Positions 35,643 to 43,612 of a stretch of 64,000 nt of DNA are shown in pieces. Each line of letters starts with the position of its first letter. The first letter of the stretch is position 1. Origin of the DNA: Roseovarius sp. THAF9. GTDB taxonomy: Bacteria > Pseudomonadota > Alphaproteobacteria > Rhodobacterales > Rhodobacteraceae. The notes under the pieces were generated by a model. The model was given only the letters and a program-made list of their open reading frames with translations. It had not been told where the DNA came from and did no database searches. The stretch lies in NCBI RefSeq assembly GCF_009363715.1, contig NZ_CP045405.1, forward strand, positions 118,031 through 182,030, read 5' to 3'. The translations under genes were made by a program, and so were the position numbers.

Positions 35643-37082
35643 TCAGGTTTTGATCGTGCCGGGTTCGACACGGATGACGCCCATCATGCCCGCCGCCTGG
35701 TGTTCCAGAATGTGGCAATGGAACATCCAGTCACCGGGATTGTCCGCGGCGAAGGCGATCTCGACCCGTTCTTCGGGTGCCATCAGGACGGTGTCCTGCC
35801 ATTCGCGATACCGAGTCGGTTGTCCGTTGCGGGCGATCACACGGAACGAATGCCCATGAAAATGGATCGGATGGTGCCAGGCGGTGCGATTATCCATCTC
35901 GAACATGTGCGACGTGCCCTGCGGCAGGACCAGCAAGGGGTCCATCATATGACCCGTCGCGGCTTCTCCATTGATGAACCACATGTTGCCCTCGCGCATC
36001 TGGTCCATCATCGACCCCATGCCGCCGCCCATCATCATCTGCCCCATCATTCCGCCGTTGAAGACGATCCGGTGCCGCGTGGCCGCTTGCATATCGGGTT
36101 CGGCCAGCGGGTTGGGCGGCAGCTCCATCGACCAATCCGGCACCGTGTCCCGCAGCCTGTCCGGCGCGTAGGCAAGATCGACCAGACGGTATTCAAGTCC
36201 CTCGTAGAAGGCATCGATGACGGTCACGGCATCTCCGGGCTTGCCGGTCAAGTCGATGACCAGATCGACACGCATCGCCGGGCCGATCACCACGACCCCG
36301 CCGTCAGGGGCATGGGGCGTCACGGGTTGACCGTCCAGCGCGACCACGACGGGGGCAAGACCCCCGAAATCCAGCCCGAATATCCGCGCGTTCGCCGCGT
36401 TGACTAGCCGCAAGCGGATGCGCTCACCGGATTGCACCGAGATGCGTTCGGGGATCTGACCGTTGATGGTCACGGAATTGCCAATACGACCGCCGTGCAT
36501 CGCGTCATGGCGGTTGCCGAAGTCATCCGCAATCTGTCCGTCCCGGGTCATGCGCCAGTCGTCCAACATCCAGGTCATGTCGCGATCGACGCGGATCGGG
36601 TCCGCCTCCTCGACGATCAGCGGCCCGTAAAGCCCGCGTCCGACCTGTTCCGAACTGCGCTGGTGCGGGTGATACCAGAACGTGCCCGCATCCAGCGCAT
36701 CGAATTCGTACAGGAATTCGCCATCGAAGGGGATCGGGTCCTGCGTGAGGAACGGCACCCCGTCCATCGCATTGGGCGTGCGGATGCCATGCCAGTGGAT
36801 TGTGGTCCCTTCATCCAACCCATTTTGAGCCACAACTCGCACGCGGTCGCCCTGCCGGACCCTGATTTCAGGACCGGGGACGGATCCGTCATAGCTCCAG
36901 ACATTAGTCGGGCCGTATGGTGACGGGCGCAGGGCGGCCTGTCCGGATGCCGCGCGTAGGACAAATGGGTCCCCAGTTGGATCGGCCATCGCCATTCGTG
37001 CAGGTGACAGAGCGGATAGGGCTGTGAATGCGGCACCTGTGCGAAGCACGTGCCTTCGTGAAATCGGTCTGTGGAGGATCAT
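35643..37082 (-). CDS. Multicopper oxidase with Met-rich insert
   Basis: A 479-residue periplasmic oxidase. Twin-Arg signal ISRRHVLRTGAAFTALSAL; start at 37082 has AAGGCAG upstream, and a GTG ten codons earlier is less likely. Copper ligands: HWHGIR (about 96), WYHPHQR, HPIHFHGHSF and HCHILEHQAAGMM (about 453). A Met-rich segment (GGMMGQMMMGGGMGSMMDQM) before the last domain is typical of CueO/CopA-type cuprous oxidases. It follows the Cys-rich gene under the CueR box at 37.5 kb. Confidence 0.92.
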   Translation of the reverse strand: MILHRPISRRHVLRTGAAFTALSALSPARMAMADPTGDPFVLRAASGQAALRPSPYGPTNVWSYDGSVPGPEIRVRQGDRVRVVAQNGLDEGTTIHWHGIRTPNAMDGVPFLTQDPIPFDGEFLYEFDALDAGTFWYHPHQRSSEQVGRGLYGPLIVEEADPIRVDRDMTWMLDDWRMTRDGQIADDFGNRHDAMHGGRIGNSVTINGQIPERISVQSGERIRLRLVNAANARIFGLDFGGLAPVVVALDGQPVTPHAPDGGVVVIGPAMRVDLVIDLTGKPGDAVTVIDAFYEGLEYRLVDLAYAPDRLRDTVPDWSMELPPNPLAEPDMQAATRHRIVFNGGMMGQMMMGGGMGSMMDQMREGNMWFINGEAATGHMMDPLLVLPQGTSHMFEMDNRTAWHHPIHFHGHSFRVIARNGQPTRYREWQDTVLMAPEERVEIAFAADNPGDWMFHCHILEHQAAGMMGVIRVEPGTIKT

Positions 37083-37172
37083 CGCAACTGCCTTGATTTG
37101 AAAGGGTCGCACTCAGCCAGCTTCGGCCAAGGCAAGAATCAGGCCTCGCAGCAGGCGAGGCCGGTTTCAGGT

Positions 37173-37526
37173 TCAGACAGGCAGTTTGGGAGGGAATGGA
37201 TCAAGCGACGGATTCGTGCCGAGTGAGATCAGAGGTTCGGCACCCCGGACGGCAGTACCAAAAGGCCTCGTGAGCCGCGCTGACGGCATCTTGGCAAGGA
37301 GGCCAGAAGTACCGCTGGAGCCGCAAGGAACAGGACACCCACCTTCACAGGCAGTGCCCTCAGCAAATCCGGTGGGATCGCACCCGCCGCAACGGCCATC
37401 CGCGCTTTCGGTGGGTTCCATCTGCGCCATAGCCGTGATTGACATACTGGCCGACGACATATCCGGCGCAGTCACTGCACCGAAGGTCAGCATGAGAATC
37501 AAAACAAGGCGAAAAACGCAGGTCAT
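37173..37526 (-). CDS. Small secreted cysteine-rich protein
   Basis: A 117-residue protein: signal-like MTCVFRLVLILMLTFGAV, then RCGGCDPTGFAEGTACEGGC and PVPCGSS. Its ATG lies about where a transcript from the CueR box at 37534-37564 would begin, so translation may be leaderless; an upstream TTG-type start would lie inside the promoter. Probably a periplasmic copper ligand. Similar in design to the protein at 30089. First gene of the long minus-strand copper operon. Confidence 0.65.
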   Translation of the reverse strand: MTCVFRLVLILMLTFGAVTAPDMSSASMSITAMAQMEPTESADGRCGGCDPTGFAEGTACEGGCPVPCGSSGTSGLLAKMPSARLTRPFGTAVRGAEPLISLGTNPSLDPFPPKLPV

Positions 37527-37533
37527 ACAGTTA

Positions 37534-37564
37534 CTGCTACAACCTTCCAGCAAGGGGAGGTCAA
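37534..37564 (-). promoter_or_regulatory. CueR-type operator/promoter of the Cys-rich/multicopper oxidase operon
   Basis: Minus strand: TTGACC (37559-37564), 19-nt spacer TCCCCTTGCTGGAAGGTTG, TAGCAG (37534-37539). The dyad is weaker on the left (CCCC). The expected transcript start, about 7 nt further, falls on the A of the ATG at 37526. Confidence 0.75.
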
Positions 37565-37729
37565 GTGACATTCTGTAACTTGGACGTGATACCCCTGTAG
37601 TGTATCCGCCTCAGACCTTCGCTACTGCCCTTCGCAGCCAGTTGCTCATGCAAAGGTTCATCAGTCCACTTGACGTTGGTCGACGTCAACTTGCCGTCGC
37701 AAATGAGGAAATGATATCCTCATGCTCGG

Positions 37730-38686
37730 TCAGCTTTTTTCGTGAGTATGAGTTTCCTCCCCATCTCTCGAATTACCGTGACCATAGAGATCGGCGTTCT
37801 GATGAGCGCGATCCTCGTGCTCGAATTCGAGGCTGGAATGGCTGATGCCGAATTCTCCCTTCAGCCGCTTCTTGATCGCGCTCTTGATCTCTTCAATCTT
37901 CGACCACCCCTCGGCTGCCACGACGACATGGCAGTCGAGCGCAGCCTCGTGCTCTTGCATTTGCCAGAGATGGACGTGGTGGACGTCGGCGACGCCTTCG
38001 ACTTTCCGCATCGCTTCGACGACGGCCTCGTTGTCGATGTCCGGCGGGCTCCCGAGCATCAGGGTTCGGATTGGGCCGCCTATTTCAGTGAAAGACAGAT
38101 ACAGGATGTAGATGGCGATGCCGATGGTGATGGCAGGATCGACCCAACGCATGTCGTAAAGGATGATCAGCGACCCAGCGACGATAACCGCGACCGAAGC
38201 AAGCGCGTCCGACAGGTTATGCAGGAAAAGCGCGCGGATGTTCACGCTGCCCTTCTGCATCGAATAGGTCAGCATTGCGGTCAGCGTGTCGACCACAAGC
38301 GCAATTCCACCGAGAATGACGACGGTCCAACCCATGACTTCGGGTGGATCAATCATGCGCATGCCACCTTCGTAGATCAGGTAGAAGCCGATCAAAATCA
38401 GGGTGGTGTAGTTAACCAGGGCTGCGACGATTTCGACCCGACCATAGCCGAAGGTCATGCGCTCATCGGCTGGGCGGCGCGCGATCTTGCGTGCGGCGAA
38501 GGCAATGACAAGCGAGGCCATATCGGAAAAGTTGTGCAGCGCATCGGCGATCAGTGCCAGGCTGCCCGACAATATGCCCCCGACGATTTGCGCAACGGTA
38601 AGAAGCCCGTTCGCCCAGATCGCGATGGCAACCCGCCGATCGCCAGAATCCGGATCGATATGCGCGTGCCCGTGGTCATGTGGCAT
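37730..38686 (-). CDS. Cation diffusion facilitator exporter, CzcD/ZitB-like
   Basis: A 318-residue antiporter with six helices. Start at 38686 has GAGGAGCC. His-rich N-terminus (PHDHGHAHID) and C-terminus (HEHEDRAHQ, HGHG, HTHEKS). Zn-site motifs are ALIADALHNFSDMASLV in helix 2 and LHNLSDALAS in helix 5. The C-terminal domain has VHHVHLWQMQEHEAALDCHV. Exports Zn2+, and possibly Cd2+ or Co2+, in exchange for protons. It overlaps the transglutaminase gene by 11 nt and is controlled by the ZntR-like box at 39467. Confidence 0.93.
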   Translation of the reverse strand: MPHDHGHAHIDPDSGDRRVAIAIWANGLLTVAQIVGGILSGSLALIADALHNFSDMASLVIAFAARKIARRPADERMTFGYGRVEIVAALVNYTTLILIGFYLIYEGGMRMIDPPEVMGWTVVILGGIALVVDTLTAMLTYSMQKGSVNIRALFLHNLSDALASVAVIVAGSLIILYDMRWVDPAITIGIAIYILYLSFTEIGGPIRTLMLGSPPDIDNEAVVEAMRKVEGVADVHHVHLWQMQEHEAALDCHVVVAAEGWSKIEEIKSAIKKRLKGEFGISHSSLEFEHEDRAHQNADLYGHGNSRDGEETHTHEKS

Positions 38687-39431
38687 TGGCAGGCTCCTCA
38701 TGCGCGTGTGTCGCGCGTCGGTCAGTCTTGAGGCGGTCGCTGCGGAAACCACGAACGCGCGCATTCATCCAGTGGCGTATGATATGACGGTAAAGGGCAC
38801 CACGCAGCCATCCAAAGGATTGCTCATGGGACAAATAGAAGGCGTCCGGCGTATCAAACACGCCGAAATCCTGCACGATGCCGGTTTTCTGAATGTAGGT
38901 ATCTTCTCCGTTCCAGGCGACGGGAGGCGCGCCAAGGCAATCCGTGCCCGCGCCATAACCGCAGAGACTGTCCGTGTCCGAGAAAGACGTTTGCAGGACT
39001 TTGAGGAAAGCGTCATCCAGGATGAAGCCTTCAAGGTTGATCCAGGCACCTTGAAATTCGATCTCGACCCATGAGTGGAGAATTTCCTGCGGAGCAAGCG
39101 GATACACCAGCTCAGGGACAACACCGCGCTGCAAGCCTTTGTGGATCGTAAACCCATGCAACCGGCAACGAATGCCGACACCACGCAGCAGCGCCATCAA
39201 GAGCGTGCCTTTGGTATTGCACTGCCCGTAGCCGTCGGAAAGCACTTCGAATGCGGGGATGTCGTCAGCACGATTGTATCCGAACGCGATTTCATTCCGA
39301 ACGAAATCATGGGCAGCTCCGATCCGATCGTATTCGGATAAGCCGCGCCAGCTGCGGTTCTCAATTAGATGCGCAAGAGGCGCGGCATCAAAATCCAGTA
39401 GTTTGGTGGGTACAAGTAGGGGGTCGGTCAT
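38676..39431 (-). CDS. Transglutaminase-like cysteine protease-fold protein
   Basis: A 251-residue soluble protein, start at 39431 with GAGGAGCG upstream. The transglutaminase core has the catalytic Cys in SDGYGQCNTKGTLLMALLRG and His in ILHSWVEIEFQGAWINLEGF (the Asp would follow). No signal peptide, so cytoplasmic. It is the first gene after a MerR-family operator and is coupled to a CDF exporter. Substrate unknown; processing of metal-thiol peptides is possible but speculative. Confidence 0.8.
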   Translation of the reverse strand: MTDPLLVPTKLLDFDAAPLAHLIENRSWRGLSEYDRIGAAHDFVRNEIAFGYNRADDIPAFEVLSDGYGQCNTKGTLLMALLRGVGIRCRLHGFTIHKGLQRGVVPELVYPLAPQEILHSWVEIEFQGAWINLEGFILDDAFLKVLQTSFSDTDSLCGYGAGTDCLGAPPVAWNGEDTYIQKTGIVQDFGVFDTPDAFYLSHEQSFGWLRGALYRHIIRHWMNARVRGFRSDRLKTDRRATHAHEEPANAT

Positions 39432-39466
39432 CTGCAACGGGTCGCTCCTCGAATCGTCTTGGAACA

Positions 39467-39497
39467 AGACTAATTGCTATAGTCACTATAGCTTCAA
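39467..39497 (-). promoter_or_regulatory. ZntR/CadR-type operator/promoter of transglutaminase-CDF unit
   Basis: Minus strand: TTGAAG (39492-39497), 19-nt spacer CTATAGTGACTATAGCAAT with the perfect dyad CTATAG-TGA-CTATAG, TAGTCT (39467-39472). MerR-family spacing. Likely bound by the regulator encoded at 40209. Confidence 0.8.
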
Positions 39498-39526
39498 CCC
39501 TTTCTTTCAGAAAGAATCTCCCGCAA

Positions 39527-40126
39527 CTATTTGTCCGTGTGAACCGCTTTGTAGTGTTCGCCGTGTGCGTCGCGCAGGATGTCGATACCGCCCCAGGCCG
39601 CGATCCCGGCGACGATCACACCGACGACAAGGTCCGGCCAGTTGGTTCCTAGCCAGGCGACGAGGCCACCGGCCACGACGATCCCGAGGTTCGCGGCGAA
39701 ATCGTTGTAACTGAAGGTGTTGGCCGCGCGGATGTTGACGTCCGGATTTTTGAGCTTAGCGAGCAGCCAAACGCAGACTGCGTTGATAGCCGCCGCGATC
39801 AGGGCCATTGCAATCATGATCGTCCCGAGCGGATCTGACCCACCGATGTAGCGGCGCCACGCATCGTAGAAGATGCCTGCAGCGAACAGGATCAGCAGCC
39901 CGCCGGAAACGTTCGCCGCCCCGCGTTTCCATTTGGCGGATCGGGACAAAGCGAAAAGGCTGATCGCGTAGACGAAGCTGTCGGAGAGGTTATCGAGCCC
40001 GTTGGCGATCAGGGCACTTGAGTCGCCGAAGGCGCCTGTTGCGAAAAAGGCCACGGCCAAACCGATATTGAGCGCCAGAACGATCCAAAGCGTCCGTCTC
40101 TCCATTAAATCTTGTCTAGCGGCCAT
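39527..40126 (-). CDS. Cation transporter of the CDF superfamily, short form
   Basis: About 199 residues. Six helices with ALIANGLDNLSDSFVYAISL (helix 2 metal site) and AANTFSYNDFAANLGIVVAG (helix 5), but no cytoplasmic metal-sensing domain, ending shortly after helix 6. The ATG at 40126 has no strong ribosome site; a GTG at 40156 is an alternative. It is 82 nt after the merR-like gene in the same direction, a pairing often seen with Zn/Cd regulators. Substrate probably Zn2+ or Cd2+. Confidence 0.82.
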   Translation of the reverse strand: MAARQDLMERRTLWIVLALNIGLAVAFFATGAFGDSSALIANGLDNLSDSFVYAISLFALSRSAKWKRGAANVSGGLLILFAAGIFYDAWRRYIGGSDPLGTIMIAMALIAAAINAVCVWLLAKLKNPDVNIRAANTFSYNDFAANLGIVVAGGLVAWLGTNWPDLVVGVIVAGIAAWGGIDILRDAHGEHYKAVHTDK

Positions 40127-40208
40127 TTTGTGGTTCCAGCTTGTGTTGTACGACACATTAACTTCTGCGGCTGATCTGCGTTCCAGCCGGAATGTTGGCT
40201 GAACTCCT

Positions 40209-40637
40209 TCAGGCCCCGATTTCCTCGTGTTCGGTCAAGCATTCCGAATGGTCCCGCAACACCTCAAGCACCTTGCAATCTCCCGTCCGCCCGCCGCTGC
40301 ATTCGTGAACCATGCGTTTCAGTTCCGTGCGCAGCGCCTTCAGGCGGGCCATGCGCTGCTCCACCTGTTTGAGCTGGCGACGCGCGATGGCATCAGCCTC
40401 ATCACAGGGCCGGTTGGGATGGTCGCTGAGGTCGAGCAGCTCGCGGATCGCATCAAGCGAGAAACCGAGTTGTCGCGAGTGGCGGATGAAGGACAGTCGA
40501 TCAAGCTGTGCATTGTCGTAGCGCCTCTGTCCGCCTTCGGTCCTGCCAGGTTCGGGCATGAGTCCGATCTGTTCGTAGTACCGGATGGTCTGCACTTTTG
40601 TGCCAGTCTTCTTTGACAGAGTACCGATCGTGAGCAT
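40209..40637 (-). CDS. MerR-family Zn/Cd/Pb-type regulator (ZntR/CadR-like)
   Basis: A 142-residue MerR activator. Start at 40637 has GGAGGCG; a longer frame to 40706 is unlikely. HTH: TLSKKTGTKVQTIRYYEQIG. Metal ligands: C78 at the dimer-helix start (RPCDEADA, as in divalent-metal sensors), H111/C113, C121, H130 and C133 (HECSGGRTGDC, RDHSEC). This fits Zn/Cd/Pb sensors more than CueR. It is divergent from the SCO-to-Lnt operon and an operator lies between them. Confidence 0.88.
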   Translation of the reverse strand: MLTIGTLSKKTGTKVQTIRYYEQIGLMPEPGRTEGGQRRYDNAQLDRLSFIRHSRQLGFSLDAIRELLDLSDHPNRPCDEADAIARRQLKQVEQRMARLKALRTELKRMVHECSGGRTGDCKVLEVLRDHSECLTEHEEIGA

Positions 40638-40742
40638 TTTCGCCTCCATGAAAAAGATACAGTTTGTGTAGGTTTTGCCGTCGGAATAAACAAGTGTCGG
40701 ATTCACAGACGCGTGAGTTCAAGCTATACCATGATTTCGTGC

Positions 40743-40773
40743 TTGAACCTCTAGCGGCTAGAGGATGTATCCG
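40743..40773 (+). promoter_or_regulatory. ZntR/CadR-type operator/promoter of the SCO-to-Lnt operon
   Basis: TTGAAC (40743-40748), 19-nt spacer CTCTAGCGGCTAGAGGATG with the perfect dyad CCTCTAG-CGG-CTAGAGG, TATCCG (40768-40773). It points to the SCO gene at 40809. It is about 105 nt from the divergent regulator start. Confidence 0.85.
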
Positions 40774-40808
40774 CACAGGCAATAAGAATAAAAATCAGGC
40801 GAACAGGA

Positions 40809-41411
40809 TTGTCCCTTACATCGGCACAGAAGTTTCTTTGGGTTTTGGCAGGCGTGGCAGCGCTTGCCTTCGTATGGCTTTTGCTTTGGTCCGATTATCG
40901 TGCCGATAGCGCCCGAAATGACGCCGAGCCGCCTTTTTTCGCTGAGTTCGAACTGACGGACCACCAGGGTATGGTTCAAACCGAGGAGGACTTTGCGGGG
41001 CGCTGGATGCTGGTTTTTTTCGGCTTTACCAACTGCCCCGACGTCTGCCCGACGACCCTATCTGAGGTCGCGGCGGTGATGGACGGTCTGGGCGACGATG
41101 CCGCCAAGGTCCAGCCGATTTTCATAACAATCGACCCTGAACGAGACACGCCCCCAGCACTCGCCGAATACGTCCCGCTGTTCGATGCGGGCATCATCGG
41201 GCTGACGGGCACGCCGGAACAGATCGCCGCGACGTCCGAGACGTTTCCAATCTTCTTTGAGCGCGTCGAAGAGGCCGCAGCGCCGGATGGTTACACGATG
41301 GGCCACACGTCGCATCTGTTCCTCTTCGACCCCGAGGCAGGCTTCGCCGACTCGTGGCCCTACGGCACCTCCGCCGAAGAGATCCTCGTCGACCTGGAAG
41401 AGAGGATCTGA
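40809..41411 (+). CDS. SCO1/SenC-family copper chaperone
   Basis: A 200-residue protein anchored by one helix (about 8-26). Copper site NCPDVC (C76, C80) with the usual TTLSEVAAVM and distal His in MGHTSHLFLFD. The start is a TTG at 40809 (AGGCGAACAGGA upstream). First gene of a ten-gene plus-strand unit ending with lnt, controlled by the operator at 40743. Delivers or reduces copper sites of respiratory oxidases, or protects periplasmic thiols. Confidence 0.9.
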   Translation: MSLTSAQKFLWVLAGVAALAFVWLLLWSDYRADSARNDAEPPFFAEFELTDHQGMVQTEEDFAGRWMLVFFGFTNCPDVCPTTLSEVAAVMDGLGDDAAKVQPIFITIDPERDTPPALAEYVPLFDAGIIGLTGTPEQIAATSETFPIFFERVEEAAAPDGYTMGHTSHLFLFDPEAGFADSWPYGTSAEEILVDLEERI

Positions 41412-41416
41412 CCGAA

Positions 41417-41839
41417 ATGAACCGTATCTCCGGAGAAACAGCCCTCGGGCTGGCGTGGATCATCGCGCTCGTCGCCTCGCTTGCCGTGCTTTTCATCGGC
41501 GAGGTGCTGGGGCAGACGCCCTGTGTGCTGTGCTGGTTCCAGCGCGCCTTCATGTTCCCCTTGGCCATTGTCCTCGGGCTCGGCCTTTGGTGGCGGGACG
41601 GCCGCGTGGGGCGCTACGGCATCGCATTGGCGCTTGGCGGCGGCGCAATCGCCCTCTGGCACATGGGGCTGTACGTCGGTCTTGTTCCCGAACGCATCCA
41701 GCCCTGCACGGCCACCGGCCCCTCTTGCACCGATGACAACCAACTGGTCTTCGGCATCCCGATCCCGCTGATGGCGCTCGCCACCTTCGCGCTGATCGGG
41801 GCGCTGTCGGCCCTTTCATTGAAGGACACACGAACATGA
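41417..41839 (+). CDS. dsbB: Disulfide bond formation protein B
   Basis: A 140-residue, four-helix inner-membrane quinone-linked oxidase of DsbA. First Cys pair CVLCW (C36, C39), second pair C97 and C104 (QPCTATGPSC). It overlaps the DsbA gene (ATGA at 41836), so the two form a coupled oxidising system. The start at 41417 follows GAGAGGATCTG. Confidence 0.92.
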   Translation: MNRISGETALGLAWIIALVASLAVLFIGEVLGQTPCVLCWFQRAFMFPLAIVLGLGLWWRDGRVGRYGIALALGGGAIALWHMGLYVGLVPERIQPCTATGPSCTDDNQLVFGIPIPLMALATFALIGALSALSLKDTRT

Positions 41840-42495
41840 ACCGACGCGGCCTGATCCTGTCCGTTCTCGCTGTCGGCGTCGCCGGTTTCGGCGGAGCCAC
41901 CTGGTTTGCAACCCGCCCCGGCCCGGTGGCCGAAGCGGAGCCCGTTGCTCCGGAACTTGCGGACGCGGTGATCCGCCCCTACTCGCCCATCCTCGGGCCT
42001 GCGGATGCGCCCGTCACGATCGTCGAATTCTTCGATCCGGCCTGCGAGGCCTGTCGCGCCTTTCATCCCATCGTGAAGGACATCATGGCCGAGCATGGGG
42101 ATGCTGTCCGCGTCGTGATCCGCTACACGCCCTTCCACGGCGCGGCATCCGAGGAAGCCATCCGTGTGCTCGAGGCGGCGCGCATGCAGGACGTTTACGA
42201 GCCGGTGCTTGAGGCCGTTCTGCGGGAGCAGCCGAGATGGGCGTCGCACGGTGCCCCGGAACCCGGCCTGATCCTTCAGATCGCCGCCACGGCCGGGCTC
42301 GATGCAGACGCCGCGCGCACGCAAATGCTGGCACCGGATGTCGTAGCAATTCTGAACCAGGATCGTGCCGACGTCGAGACCGTGGGAATTCGCCAGACGC
42401 CCACATTCTTCGTGAACGGCACGCCGCTCGATCCATTCGGAGAGGCAGAATTGCGTCGCCTAGTGGCCGCCGAAGTCGCTGCCGCGCAAAGCTGA
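41836..42495 (+). CDS. DsbA-family disulfide oxidoreductase
   Basis: A 219-residue periplasmic thioredoxin-fold protein with an N-terminal anchor or signal. The active site is CEAC (C70, C73) in EFFDPACEACRAFHP, unusual compared with CPxC: Pro is missing, which should change the redox potential. The cis-Pro loop is IRQTPTFFVNG. It is the natural partner for the DsbB encoded just upstream. Confidence 0.9.
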   Translation: MNRRGLILSVLAVGVAGFGGATWFATRPGPVAEAEPVAPELADAVIRPYSPILGPADAPVTIVEFFDPACEACRAFHPIVKDIMAEHGDAVRVVIRYTPFHGAASEEAIRVLEAARMQDVYEPVLEAVLREQPRWASHGAPEPGLILQIAATAGLDADAARTQMLAPDVVAILNQDRADVETVGIRQTPTFFVNGTPLDPFGEAELRRLVAAEVAAAQS

Positions 42496-42518
42496 ATGGA
42501 AAGGGCAGGATCAGAACT

Positions 42519-42986
42519 ATGAAAAAGTATATTTTGACCAGCACACTGGCGGCGCTTTTGACCCTTGGAGGGCTCTCGGTGCCCGCGCTGGCCGGACCCG
42601 AGGATGTGGTCGTCGAGAACGCGTGGTCCCGCGCCTCCATCGGGATGAACCGTCCCGGGGCCGCTTACATGACGATTCGCAACACTGGCGACGAGCCAGT
42701 GACGCTGATCGGCCTTACAACACCGCTCGCGATGATGCCCGAAATCCACGAGACGAAGACAAATGCCGAAGGTGTGAGTTCCATGAGCCCGGCGGGGGAG
42801 ATCGCGATCGCCCCGGGCGAGAGCGTCGCGCTCGAATCGGGGGGCCTGCACGCAATGCTGATGCGGCTACAAGAACCGATGACGGAAGGGGACACCTTTC
42901 CGCTGACCCTGCTTTTCGACGACGGAGGCGAGGTGACGGTCGAGGTGCCGATCCTCGGCATCGCCGCGCGGGGGCCAGAGGACTGA
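42519..42986 (+). CDS. PCuAC-family periplasmic copper chaperone
   Basis: A 155-residue protein: signal MKKYILTSTLAALLTLGGLS, then the PCu(A)C fold with ligands M73/H77-type MMPEIHETK, M in VSSMSP and GGLHAMLM (His and Met). It binds Cu(I) and delivers it to SCO or CuA. Located between DsbA and a second SCO; its stop overlaps the SCO start (TGATG). Confidence 0.92.
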   Translation: MKKYILTSTLAALLTLGGLSVPALAGPEDVVVENAWSRASIGMNRPGAAYMTIRNTGDEPVTLIGLTTPLAMMPEIHETKTNAEGVSSMSPAGEIAIAPGESVALESGGLHAMLMRLQEPMTEGDTFPLTLLFDDGGEVTVEVPILGIAARGPED

Positions 42987-43612
42987 TGCGGCGACGGGCG
43001 ATCCTGGGGTATGGTGCGCCTGGTGTCGGGGCGGTCGCCCTGATGCTCTTCGTCGGTTGGTGGCAGGTCGATGGCCCCGGTGGACCTGAGCCTATCGGGC
43101 AGCGGCCAGTGGCTCTGACCGCGATGGATTTCCGTCTGACGGATCATGAGGGCAACGCGGTCGGGCCGGAAACCCTGATCGGGCGACCGACGATGGCGTT
43201 CTTCGGCTTCACCTACTGTCCCGATGTCTGCCCGACCACGCTCTCGGACATTTCGGGATGGCTCGACGATCTGGGAGACGAGGCCGACGAGATGAACGTG
43301 GTTTTCATCACGGTCGATCCCGAGCGCGACACTGTCGAAACGATGGCCGAATATGTCGGCTACTTCCATCCGGCGATTCGCGGCTGGACGGGGCCGGAGG
43401 AGCAGATAGCGCGCGTCGCGGACGGCTTCCACGCCACCTACGAAAGGGTGCCGACGGAGAGCGGCGATTACACGATGAACCACAGCGCGAGCGTCTTCCT
43501 GTTCGCAGCCTCTGGGCGGTTTGTCATCATGATCGACTATCACGAACCCAGAGAATTCGCGGTGCCGAAAATTCGCCGCGCGCTGGAAGAAGAAACGGAG
43601 GGGGCGACATGA
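42986..43612 (+). CDS. Second SCO1/SenC-family protein in the operon
   Basis: A 208-residue protein with an N-terminal anchor (about 7-26), YCPDVCPTTLSDI copper motif (C78, C82) and distal His in YTMNHSASVFLF. Overlaps PCuAC (TGATG) and the M23 gene (ATGA). PCuAC and SCO are a known pair for CuA loading. Confidence 0.92.
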   Translation: MRRRAILGYGAPGVGAVALMLFVGWWQVDGPGGPEPIGQRPVALTAMDFRLTDHEGNAVGPETLIGRPTMAFFGFTYCPDVCPTTLSDISGWLDDLGDEADEMNVVFITVDPERDTVETMAEYVGYFHPAIRGWTGPEEQIARVADGFHATYERVPTESGDYTMNHSASVFLFAASGRFVIMIDYHEPREFAVPKIRRALEEETEGAT

